A stretch of 64,000 nt of DNA from Polycladomyces subterraneus (GTDB lineage: Bacteria > Bacillota > Bacilli > Thermoactinomycetales > JIR-001), in assembly GCF_030433435.1 (NCBI RefSeq), contig NZ_JANRHH010000038.1, forward strand, positions 34,580 to 98,579, in the 5' to 3' direction. The notes below the pieces were generated by a model. It was not told the DNA's origin and ran no database searches. It saw only the letters and a list, made by a program, of their open reading frames with translations. Made by a program: the position numbers and the translations under genes. Shown piece by piece: positions 51,968-59,526 of this stretch (position 1 is the first letter of the stretch; each line of letters opens with the position of its first letter).

Positions 51968-52178
51968 GCCGCCGCTCCCCCCTCTGTGCGGCCAAAATAT
52001 GATCCCGCCGGAAAGTACGCACGGCTTGTCGTTCATAACAATAAGCTTGGACCGTTTCTGCCGTCATCCGGTAAATCCGTATCTGTCGTTGAGTGATCGC
52101 ACCCGCTCGATTGTCCATGTAAATGATCTCTACCGGTTCATTTCTACGAACCGCCTGTTGAAGCACGATGTCCACCAT
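51951..52178 (-). CDS. minimal WYL-domain protein
   Basis: A 75-residue protein made of little more than a WYL fold: VEIIYMDNRAGAITQRQIRIY then VQAYCYERQAVRTFRRDHILAA. WYL domains sense ligands or single-stranded nucleic acid in regulators of DNA-damage and defence genes. This one has no helix-turn-helix. The ATG at 52178 follows GAGGTG. It is first in a two-gene unit with the YolD gene and is preceded by a consensus LexA box. Confidence 0.78.
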   Translation of the reverse strand: MVDIVLQQAVRRNEPVEIIYMDNRAGAITQRQIRIYRMTAETVQAYCYERQAVRTFRRDHILAAQRGERRHGSRQ

Positions 52179-52208
52179 AACCCTACACCTCGATGTGGAA
52201 CATACGAC

Positions 52209-52222
52209 AGAACGTTTGTTCT
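52209..52222. promoter_or_regulatory. LexA (SOS) box
   Basis: Perfect inverted repeat AGAACAAACGTTCT (minus-strand reading). It fits the Gram-positive LexA consensus CGAACRNRYGTTCG at 12 of 14 positions, including the complete GAAC-N4-GTTC core. It lies one base below the -10 and so covers the start point of the WYL-YolD operon. Confidence 0.8.
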
Positions 52223-52223
52223 T

Positions 52224-52253
52224 ATTATATGCACCACCCATCCTATGATACAA
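52224..52253 (-). promoter_or_regulatory. sigma-A promoter of the WYL-YolD operon
   Basis: TTGTAT (52248-52253), 18 bases, TATAAT (52224-52229) on the minus strand. Confidence 0.7.
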
Positions 52254-52336
52254 TCTCCAATTTATCCCATGAAAATGGATGAAAAATTTGTGTGCCGGTG
52301 ATATTGAAAATAACCTTTCCAAAAGGAGGTCTGGTG

Positions 52337-52789
52337 ATGTCACCAAGACGTTTTTGGCTGTATTTGGTGTTAGTCCTATTCTTGACAGGTGCCGTCTATA
52401 TAGGGGAAGCGCCGTTTGTGGCGCGCGACGCTTCTGCCGGCCAACCGACCACGACATCAGAAAAAACGTTTTATATGGTAACAGGTGAAGTCAAGGGTCG
52501 ATACCAAGGCAAAAAGTTGGAAGCATACCGGTGGGACCCCGGTATGATCGTGGTTCACCAGGGGGATCGCGTTCATCTGGTCATTCGGGGCGTCAGCGGC
52601 AAAGAACATCCGTTTTCCATCCAAGGATACCACGTACGCGGCAATGTCAGACAGGGACAAATCACGCGTGTCTCCTTTACAGCGAACAAACCCGGTACGT
52701 TTCAACTGATATGCCACACTCATCCCACCGCTGAAACCAATGGTCCCATGATCGGGTATATCGTCGTTTTGCCGCGTGGAACGAAATGA
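52337..52789 (+). CDS. exported cupredoxin-domain protein
   Basis: A 150-residue secreted or membrane-tethered protein with an N-terminal signal/anchor (FWLYLVLVLFLTGAVYIG). A cupredoxin fold follows, with likely copper ligands: His in KEHPFSIQGYHVRG and the cluster Cys-His-His-Met in LICHTHPTAETNGPM. It resembles the electron-transfer domain of oxidase subunit II-type proteins. The ATG at 52337 is 7 bases after AGGAGG. It is a single-gene unit with its own terminator. The role (copper storage or electron transfer) is unknown. Confidence 0.82.
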   Translation: MSPRRFWLYLVLVLFLTGAVYIGEAPFVARDASAGQPTTTSEKTFYMVTGEVKGRYQGKKLEAYRWDPGMIVVHQGDRVHLVIRGVSGKEHPFSIQGYHVRGNVRQGQITRVSFTANKPGTFQLICHTHPTAETNGPMIGYIVVLPRGTK

Positions 52790-52797
52790 AGACCAAA

Positions 52798-52841
52798 AGG
52801 CGTGATTTTCCGCTGAATCGGTGGAAAAACACGCCTGTTTT
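52798..52841 (+). terminator. terminator after cupredoxin gene
   Basis: AGGCGTG/CACGCCT outer stem with an inner TTTTCC/GGAAAA pairing, ending in GTTTTA. Confidence 0.75.
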
Positions 52842-52902
52842 ATCCGCATATCAAACACACTTCTCATGAACCCCTATTTCCTCCTGGATCTTAAATTGTA
52901 CC

Positions 52903-52969
52903 TTGACAATGCACTCATCATGCGGTAAATGAAATATATACTCCGTTATAATCTATTTATGGAGTGTAT
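52903..52969 (+). promoter_or_regulatory. promoter region and operator palindrome of aminotransferase operon
   Basis: TTGACA at 52903-52908 has only a poor -10 17 bases on (TAAATG, 52926-52931). A second -10, TATAAT (52947-52952), lies inside an imperfect palindrome ATATACTCC-N16-GGAGTGTAT (52936-52969). That position suits a repressor operator, perhaps for the RpiR protein encoded downstream. Confidence 0.5.
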
Positions 52970-52990
52970 GTTTCAAATGAGGTGACAATA

Positions 52991-54358
52991 ATGGAAAACA
53001 GTTCATTCCTCCGCAAGACTGCTCGTTCTGCCCAAATATATCGTGAGGCGGCCCGGTGGATACCGGGTGGAGTAACAGCCAACATCAAATACTTCGATCC
53101 CTACCCCATCGTCATGGACTCAGCCTCCGGCACTTACCTGTACGATGTTGACGGCAATCAGTATATCGATTACAACCTATGTTACGGAGCGCTCATTTTG
53201 GGGCACGGGAATCAAAGCGTTATCGATGCCATCAACCAGGCATTCGCCCGAATCGGTACTCCGATCTTCGGAACTCCCCATCGCTTGGAAACGGAGATGG
53301 CCCGCGTATTGGTCGACATGTATCCCGGGATCGAAAAGGTTCGCTTCACCAATTCAGGATTGGAAGCCACATTGCTGGCTATTCGTTTGGCCATGGCGTG
53401 GACCGGGAGAAAAAAGTTGGCCAAATTTGAAGGTCACTATCATGGCAGTTATGATCAAGTGCTGATCAGCGTAAACCCCCAACAACGAAATCTCGAACGG
53501 CATCCGGTAAAAACGCTAGATTCCCTCGGTCTGCCTGATTATTACGCAGAAAATATCGTGGTCCTTCCATTTAATGAATGGGACCAAACAGAAGAAATCC
53601 TCCATCAACATCGTCATGAAATCGCCGCTGTGATCATGGAACCCATCCAAGGAGGATTTATTCCACCAGATGAAACTTTCCTGAAAAGGTTACGGGAACT
53701 CACACACCAATATGGGATGGTACTGATATTTGACGAGGTGAAGACAGGATTTCGCACCGGATTGTCAGGAGCACAAGGAATATACGGAGTGGTCCCCGAT
53801 TTGACCGCCCTCGGAAAAGTGTTGGGAGGCGGTTTTCCTGTCGGAGCTGTCGGAGGTTGGGAGGAAGTGATGGAATTATGTTCACCCGCCAGTGGAGTGG
53901 ACATTCTGACGACTGAACAGCAACCGCCGTCTCTTGGTCAGGACCAACCCTTATTTCACAGTGGCACTTATAACGGTCATCCAATTGTCCTCACCGCAGG
54001 ATTGGCCACGATCCAAGTACTTCGAAAACCCGGCGTCTATCCGCAATTGGAGGCAACCACGACACAACTGCGCAACGGAATGGAGGAAATCTTGAACCGC
54101 TATGGGATCGCATGTCAGACCGTCGGCGTGGGCAGCATTTTCAATCTGGTGCTATCGGATCTGCCTGTCCGCCGTATCCAGGATGTCTTGGAGTCGAATC
54201 TGACCTTGCGGAGGAAATTGGACACCCAGTTGTTAAACCAAGGAATTTTCATCAAACCGCTCAATCGTTTCTCTCTATCAACGGCTCATACCCCCGAAGT
54301 GATTGATGAAACACTGGAACGATTTGAGCTTGCCGTCAAAAGTCTGGTGAGAAAGTAG
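52991..54358 (+). CDS. class III PLP aminotransferase, GSA-aminomutase-like
   Basis: A 455-residue PLP enzyme resembling glutamate-1-semialdehyde aminomutase: PGGVTANIKYFDPYPIVM, DVDGNQYIDYNLCYGALILGHG, and DEVKTGFRTG. The PLP-binding Lys is residue 276 (ALGKVLGGGFPVGAVGG). It lacks the usual HemL start, and the setting is not a haem locus, so it probably acts on another amino acid or amino sugar. The ATG at 52991 follows GAGGTGA. It is first in an operon with an RpiR regulator 8 bases downstream. The substrate is not deducible. Confidence 0.85.
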   Translation: MENSSFLRKTARSAQIYREAARWIPGGVTANIKYFDPYPIVMDSASGTYLYDVDGNQYIDYNLCYGALILGHGNQSVIDAINQAFARIGTPIFGTPHRLETEMARVLVDMYPGIEKVRFTNSGLEATLLAIRLAMAWTGRKKLAKFEGHYHGSYDQVLISVNPQQRNLERHPVKTLDSLGLPDYYAENIVVLPFNEWDQTEEILHQHRHEIAAVIMEPIQGGFIPPDETFLKRLRELTHQYGMVLIFDEVKTGFRTGLSGAQGIYGVVPDLTALGKVLGGGFPVGAVGGWEEVMELCSPASGVDILTTEQQPPSLGQDQPLFHSGTYNGHPIVLTAGLATIQVLRKPGVYPQLEATTTQLRNGMEEILNRYGIACQTVGVGSIFNLVLSDLPVRRIQDVLESNLTLRRKLDTQLLNQGIFIKPLNRFSLSTAHTPEVIDETLERFELAVKSLVRK

Positions 54359-54366
54359 GGATACCC

Positions 54367-55242
54367 GTGTCCGACAAGCATGACGTTTTTCAAAGAATAC
54401 GGGAGAAAATCAGCCGGATGAGCAAAGCACAACGGCAAATTGCAGCTTATATCGAGGGACACCCGGATACCGTACCGTTTTTGACTACGGCCCAATTGGC
54501 CAAACAAGCAGGTGTGGGCGAAGCGACCGTCATCCGCTTCGCTACCACCCTCGGATTTGCGGGATTTACGGAAATGCAACGCAGTTTGCAAGAGCAGCTT
54601 CGCAAACGCGTCACAACGGTCGAGCGGTTGGACTTGGCGGAAGAACTGTACTCCGAAGAACAACGCATCGCCTATGAAGTTTTGTCCGATGATCTGTCCA
54701 ATTTGAAACAAACCATTCAGATGTTAGACCCCGACATGTTCGGCAAAGCCGTTCAACAGATACACCAAGCCAAATCCGTCACCATCATCGCATTCCGCAG
54801 CTCCCATGCTTTGGGTTCATTTCTGGCGTTTTACCTGCATTTGCTGAAGAAAAACACCCGGCTGATCACAGAATCCGATACGATGTTCGAACAACTTTCC
54901 ACCCTGGGTTCGAATGATTTAGTCATTGGAATCAGCTTTTCCCGCTATACGTCACGAACGGTTCAAGCCCTCCAATATGTGAGGAAACGAGGAGCGAGGA
55001 CATTGGCGATTACCGATTCCCACCGTTCACCCCTTGCCAGCACATCCGATCTCTACTTGATCGCTGCGAGCAACTCGCCTTCTTTCCTCGACTCCTTTGT
55101 CGCTCCACTCAGCCTGATCAACGCGTTGCTGATCGCGGTTTCTAGGATGGATAAACAGGAAATCACCCGTCATCTGAAAAATATGGAGCAATTGTGGGAG
55201 ATGGAAGGGATTTATTATCCTTCGGAAAACAAAAAACGGTAA
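54367..55242 (+). CDS. RpiR-family transcriptional regulator
   Basis: A 291-residue regulator: N-terminal helix-turn-helix (about 1-77; FLTTAQLAKQAGVGEATVIRFATTLG) and a C-terminal SIS domain (about 125-260; FRSSHALGSFLAFYL, GISFSRYTSRTVQAL). SIS domains bind phosphosugars or related ligands. The start is GTG at 54367. Its position behind the aminotransferase gene suggests it controls that operon. Confidence 0.9.
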   Translation: MSDKHDVFQRIREKISRMSKAQRQIAAYIEGHPDTVPFLTTAQLAKQAGVGEATVIRFATTLGFAGFTEMQRSLQEQLRKRVTTVERLDLAEELYSEEQRIAYEVLSDDLSNLKQTIQMLDPDMFGKAVQQIHQAKSVTIIAFRSSHALGSFLAFYLHLLKKNTRLITESDTMFEQLSTLGSNDLVIGISFSRYTSRTVQALQYVRKRGARTLAITDSHRSPLASTSDLYLIAASNSPSFLDSFVAPLSLINALLIAVSRMDKQEITRHLKNMEQLWEMEGIYYPSENKKR

Positions 55243-55382
55243 GCAGATCGAGAGGAAGTGGGAACCCGGTGAAGAAAACAACTTGCGACTACCACTACGA
55301 TTGGGGAAGCGCGGCCATATATCCCGTCGAGTGTGGAATCCGCATACTCTGGCATCAACCTGGATAAAGAGGGGGAATCGCT

Positions 55383-55805
55383 TTGCATATCCAATTTGAT
55401 ACACCCCACCAGTATGTGTTTATCCACGAACATGTGCGTCATCTCTTGTTGGTATGGCCGAAAGAAGAAAAAACCCAGCTATATGTGGCGGAATGGAAGG
55501 ATGATACCCTGTGGTTGCGTTATCCCGGGGAAACCTACACAGAAACGGTCTGGGATCAGGTAGAACCGTTTTTCTTCCAGATACTGAAGACGGAAGACAG
55601 AGAGATCCATGCCGTTTTGGGTGCCACCTTCCGCCACGACAACAGGTTGTATGCCATGTATTACAATCGTGATCATCCGGATGACGACCTCTATTTTTTC
55701 GAAATTCGCTCACAACGTCTGCATGAAATCCCGGATGAGGAATATGAAAACGTCGTTCAGGCTTTTCTCTTGGAGTATCCGGAATACATGGAAAAAGAAA
55801 AGTGA
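55383..55805 (+). CDS. acidic protein, DUF1292-like C-terminus
   Basis: A 140-residue protein rich in acidic and aromatic residues. The second half (VLGATFRHDNRLYAMYYNRD, DDLYFFEI, ENVVQAFLLEYPEYM) resembles the small acidic DUF1292 proteins of Bacillota; the first half I do not recognise. The start is TTG at 55383 with GAGGGGG 7 bases upstream. It may be co-transcribed with the rpiR-like gene 140 bases upstream. Function unknown. Confidence 0.7.
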   Translation: MHIQFDTPHQYVFIHEHVRHLLLVWPKEEKTQLYVAEWKDDTLWLRYPGETYTETVWDQVEPFFFQILKTEDREIHAVLGATFRHDNRLYAMYYNRDHPDDDLYFFEIRSQRLHEIPDEEYENVVQAFLLEYPEYMEKEK

Positions 55806-55835
55806 CGGGAACTGGCTGTCAATGGTTCCCGTCAC
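55802..55835 (+). terminator. hairpin at end of aminotransferase operon
   Basis: Perfect 11-bp stem GTGACGGGAAC/GTTCCCGTCAC with a 12-base loop, containing the stop codon of the preceding gene. No T tract follows. Confidence 0.5.
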
Positions 55836-55923
55836 TACCGTACCCCTGTGAAATCCTCTCGCCAAATTCCGGCGGTATGGATTGCCTAAATCCTTAAGCG
55901 ACCTCTGAGCTTTGCGGTAATAC

Positions 55924-57129
55924 TCACACTGAAGGAACATTCCCCTTCGCCGCTCCCGGCAACGGATCGGGAAAAGTGGACCAATCGGACTTTATCTCCT
56001 CATCGGTTAACAAACACGCATCCAAGTCGCGCTCCACTTGTAGCCGATCCATATCCACCCCGATCAGCACCAACTCCGTGACGCGATCTCCCCAAATGGG
56101 GTGCCATCGCCGTGCTGTCTCCGGTTCCGCCGCCATCACCTGCTCAATCTCTTCTTCCGACAGGGCGGCAATCCAATGGCCCATTGGTCCCACTTGAATG
56201 GATGGTCCCGCCTGCGAGAGCAGCACGGCAGTGTCATGGCGCGTGGCGAGCCAAATCATGCCTTTTGCGCACACGATTGTTTCCGGCCACTCTTCCATCC
56301 AACGGGCCAACCGTTCGGTATGAAACGGTCGCCGCCGCCGGTAGACGAAAGAAGAAATGCCGTACTCCTCCGTTTCAGGAGTATGGCTCTATTTTTGCAA
56401 TTCCTGGATCCAACCGGCCGCCTGACTTGCCCGCTCCAGATCAAACAAGCCTGTGTTCAGGATTTCCGACGGGTTGATACGGCCGTGAGAAGTGCGGATC
56501 AGTTTGGCTTGCGGTTGCAGTTTGCGCAAGACAGCCTCCAATTGTTGCAACTCCGTCTCCTCCACCAGATCGCATTTGTTGAGGATCATGACGTCGCAAA
56601 ACTCAATCTGGTCAATCAACAGATCGGACACATCTCGTGTGTCATCTTCACTTACTGCCTGCTGACGGTCCAACAAGGTTTCGCCCGAAGCGAAATCATG
56701 CCAGAAACGGTACGCATCCACCACGGTCACCATGCAGTCCAGCCGGCACAGTGACGAAAGATCGATACCTTGTTCCTCATCCAAATAGGTGAAGGTCTGG
56801 GCTACCGGCACCGGCTCGCTGATCCCTGACGACTCAATCAATATGTAATCAAACCGGCCCTGCCTGGCCAACCGCTCCACTTCCCGCAGCAAATCCTCCC
56901 GCAGCGTGCAGCAGATGCACCCATTGGACATCTCCACCAATTTCTCTTCCGCCCGGGACAAAAAGCCGCTCCGGTCGATCAGTCCGGCATCCACATTGAT
57001 CTCGCTCATATCATTGACAATCACAGCCACTCTGAGCCCTTGCCGGTTTTGCAGAACATGGTTGAGAATGGTCGTTTTCCCTGATCACAAGTAACCGCTC
57101 AATACGGCGACCGGTATTTTCCCTTTCAT
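55924..57129 (-). pseudogene. CobW/ZagA-family zinc GTPase, two in-frame stops
   Basis: A 402-codon frame with a CobW-type G3E GTPase structure. It starts at an ATG (57129) after AGGAGG. The P-loop reads SGYL-stop-SGKTT, where TGA (57085-57087) replaces the expected Gly codon GGA. The metal motif CICC, ESSGISEP and NKCDL follow. A TAG (56389-56391) then precedes the C-terminal domain, which continues in the same frame (EYGISSFVYRRRRPFH). No frameshift is seen. Intact relatives act in zinc allocation under Zur control, and a Zur box stands upstream. It is probably recently inactivated, or two sequence errors. Confidence 0.88.
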
Positions 57130-57178
57130 TTTTCTCCTCCTAATCGAATTAATTCCTGATTTCTACGACACGAATCTC

Positions 57179-57222
57179 ATTTTATACAAGAAAATACGTT
57201 TTGTAAATCGTAATAATTACGT
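57179..57222 (-). promoter_or_regulatory. Zur box and promoter of the CobW-family gene
   Basis: TCGTAATAATTACGT (57208-57222) matches the Bacillus Zur consensus TCGTAATNATTACGA at all but the last base, within a longer palindrome GTAAAACGTAATTATTACGA. It abuts the -35 TTTACA (57202-57207), which is 17 bases from TAAAAT (57179-57184). Confidence 0.85.
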
Positions 57223-57230
57223 TTTACAGA

Positions 57231-57259
57231 CAAAAAAGAAGTCACCTTACTCGGGTGAC
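57231..57259 (-). terminator. terminator after copD
   Basis: GTCACC/GGTGAC stem (57241-57246 with 57254-57259), then TTCTTTTTTG on the minus strand, 8 bases past the copD stop. Confidence 0.85.
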
Positions 57260-57267
57260 ATGACACA

Positions 57268-58368
57268 TTAACCACCATATGCCCAAACCAAAACACCCAC
57301 AAAACCGGCGCACGCCGCCAAACCAGCCAACCATACCGCACCGTAAGCCGAACGTCGCTGGCGGTACAACAACGGAATCATCGCCAGCAATATCAGCGCC
57401 CATAATACCAGCAACCCACCGAGGAGATATCCCTGCCATTCCGCACGTAGACCAGGATACCATTTCCCAGGAAACAATCCCTCAAACAATGGTGATACAC
57501 CGACAGCCTGTACTGTTTCCGCCACGGTGTGCGGCGCTGCTTCCTGACTCATCCATGCGGTGATCGCCACCACCAGCAATATCTGGACCGCTTCCGCGCG
57601 CATCCAAGGCAGTGGATTCACCTCTTCTCCCCGCGCCAGTTTTCGGCGAATCCATCCCCCATTCACCCCGGCCGTGACCAAAACTCCCGCCGTCATCCAC
57701 TGTTTGAGCAACAACGCTTCCCCGTAAGGCAATACCCAGGAAGCGACATACTCGGGATCAACGGTGCCCATCAATCCCCAACCGGCCAGAATGACAGCCG
57801 TCACGCAACCGATCGCCGTTGGAGTAAACCAACGAAGAAAAGAAAGCCAACGCGCGGTGTCTACAGTAAAGAATCCGACCACCATCAATCCACCCGCCCA
57901 TACACATACCGAGGTCAGATGGACCGATTGCAAAACCCAACCGCTGATATCTGAGACGGAGGCGACGTGCCCCATCCACGACTTGATCAGGATCAACATC
58001 CATGTACCAAACAAGGCCCAACCGGCCGTCCATTTGGAGCTGCGTACATCCCGAACCTGAAGAAACAAGGCGAGCAACACCGACACTACCAACAAACCCA
58101 ACCACACTTGCCCTGTACGCGAGAGAAACACCCCCAGTCGAACGGCCTCCATACACCCCGTATCCGGTTCCAAAAAAAGTACCAGACGAAGGACGGGAAC
58201 AAAAGAACCAAGGCCCGCGATCAGAGCAACCAAGGGAAACAATCGGTGTGGGAGAATAACCACCGGTTTGTAATCGTCCGCCACCAGTGAAAGAAGCGCC
58301 CCGCCCGTCAACAGGGCGAGGCACGTCACTGCCATCGTCTCGGCCAATGTTTGAACCCATGCGATCAT
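57268..58368 (-). CDS. copD: CopD-family copper membrane protein
   Basis: A 366-residue integral membrane protein with about eight or nine spans. The CopD domain covers about residues 140-250 (GHVASVSDISGWVLQSVHLTSVCVWAGGL, given here in two parts of one region), with conserved His and Trp. CopD proteins take part in copper uptake or homeostasis together with CopC. The ATG overlaps the copC stop by 4 bases, so the two are translated together. Confidence 0.88.
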   Translation of the reverse strand: MIAWVQTLAETMAVTCLALLTGGALLSLVADDYKPVVILPHRLFPLVALIAGLGSFVPVLRLVLFLEPDTGCMEAVRLGVFLSRTGQVWLGLLVVSVLLALFLQVRDVRSSKWTAGWALFGTWMLILIKSWMGHVASVSDISGWVLQSVHLTSVCVWAGGLMVVGFFTVDTARWLSFLRWFTPTAIGCVTAVILAGWGLMGTVDPEYVASWVLPYGEALLLKQWMTAGVLVTAGVNGGWIRRKLARGEEVNPLPWMRAEAVQILLVVAITAWMSQEAAPHTVAETVQAVGVSPLFEGLFPGKWYPGLRAEWQGYLLGGLLVLWALILLAMIPLLYRQRRSAYGAVWLAGLAACAGFVGVLVWAYGG

Positions 58369-58907
58369 GCTTTTGGCTTCCTCCAGAACAGCCAGCCCAC
58401 AATCACCGCGGTACTGAGTACCAGGATGGCCACCACCCAGATCACGGGGGAAGAAGTGGATCGTTTCACCGGAGCGGCATGTTGGTCGTGATGCGGCGTA
58501 GGCTGTTGTTTGGGTACGGGCGACGGTTTCTGACCGGCCGATGTTTTACCAGCTTTCACCTCAAAGTGAAATGACCCTTGCATCGGATGACCGTCCAATC
58601 CGATGATTTTCCACTTGGCAGTATAATGGCCATCCGGCAGGGCGGGACCCAATGTCGCTTCCAACGTATCCCCTTGAACCTTGACGGAAGACGGTTTTAA
58701 TGTGTGCCCAGCTTCGTCACGGAGTTCCACCGAGCCACCCTGTTCAATGCGCTCCTCAAACACCAACGTGAGCTTCTGCACAGGTTGCGACACCGTTTCC
58801 CCGTCGCTGGGTGTTGATTGTTTCAGATGTGTGTGGGCCGCCGCCAATGAAGGCACGAGCCAGATACACAAGCACAACCCGATATACCTGATCCATTTTC
58901 GGTTCAC
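58365..58907 (-). CDS. copC: CopC-domain copper-binding protein
   Basis: A 180-residue exported protein. The signal peptide (IGLCLCIWLVPSLAAA) leaves a mature start HTHLKQSTPSDGETV, where the first His is a typical Cu(II) ligand. The other ligands are in GLDGHPMQGSFHF. A Pro/His-rich linker (TPHHDQHAAP) and a C-terminal membrane anchor (VIWVVAILVLSTAVIVGWLF) follow. The start is GTG at 58907 with GAGGTGG upstream. It forms an operon with copD. Confidence 0.9.
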   Translation of the reverse strand: MNRKWIRYIGLCLCIWLVPSLAAAHTHLKQSTPSDGETVSQPVQKLTLVFEERIEQGGSVELRDEAGHTLKPSSVKVQGDTLEATLGPALPDGHYTAKWKIIGLDGHPMQGSFHFEVKAGKTSAGQKPSPVPKQQPTPHHDQHAAPVKRSTSSPVIWVVAILVLSTAVIVGWLFWRKPKA

Positions 58908-59060
58908 ATTTACCACCTCGTCCAAACAGCCTGTACGTTGCTCTCATCCTCCCTATAATATAACACCCATTCGGTGAAATCCTCATGACTTTCACAGAAG
59001 ATACGATAAAACGTCACGGGATTTCACCAAAGACCCGTATGAAAATCACCGCTAACCTCG

Positions 59061-59075
59061 AATTTTCTGATAAGA
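59061..59075. promoter_or_regulatory. CodY-box-like sequence
   Basis: AATTTTCTGATAAGA matches the CodY motif AATTTTCWGAAAATT at 12 of 15 positions, about 100 bases upstream of the cre-containing promoter. Confidence 0.35.
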
Positions 59076-59171
59076 ACTTTGCTAACAGGTGTCATCCAGA
59101 ATATCGTCCAGACGACAACAAAAGGAACTCAATTTATCTTAATTTAAAATATTTTGATATGTTATAAACTA

Positions 59172-59200
59172 TTGATAATGTAAACGTTTTCAATTATAAT
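59172..59200 (+). promoter_or_regulatory. sigma-A promoter with perfect cre box in the spacer
   Basis: TTGATA (59172-59177), 17 bases, TATAAT (59195-59200). The spacer contains TGTAAACGTTTTCA (59179-59192), which fits the CcpA consensus TGWAANCGNTNWCA at every position. CcpA binding there would block RNA polymerase. The next gene is the acyl-CoA ligase 327 bases on. Confidence 0.8.
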
Positions 59201-59526
59201 CAACTCAAGTTGGACACCAGGGAAGCTGTCGTGATTCGGCGTAGGCGGGACCGATAAGATGATCAGAGTACACGAAACTAGTATTCACATTGTTTTTTTA
59301 TATTCAATAACATTTAATTTTTTAATAACCCCAGAAACATCACCTTTGACTCATACAGCGGCAGACGAGAAAACTCGTCTACTTTTCCTAAAAGCGATTG
59401 TTCATGAATCTGTTATCTGTCTTGATGCGAAATCTATGCTATATCAATCATCCGAATAGTCGGTATTATCAATGGAAGATCTGCTACAGAAAAGTGGATT
59501 AACTGATCAAAAGGAGTGTTACGAAT

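Larger units (their letters stand above)
58908..59526. other. 619-bp AT-rich gap with regulatory sites
   Basis: Base composition shifts here from GC-rich to AT-rich. It contains a CodY-box-like sequence, a strong promoter with a cre box, and no convincing gene. An open frame of 66 codons at 59259-59459 has no ribosome site and no resemblance to known proteins. Confidence 0.55.

Noticed and set aside
55269..55367. 32-codon GTG-start frame between the RpiR gene and the acidic protein gene
   Set aside because: It has a fair ribosome site but is too short and resembles nothing; it could be a leader peptide, but nothing supports that.
57085..57087. UGA in the CobW P-loop as programmed recoding (selenocysteine)
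   Set aside because: The position normally holds Gly, a second stop (TAG) lies downstream, and no selenocysteine-type stem follows closely.
59259..59459. 66-codon plus-strand frame in the AT-rich gap
   Set aside because: No ribosome site and no similarity; expected by chance in AT-rich DNA without stops.
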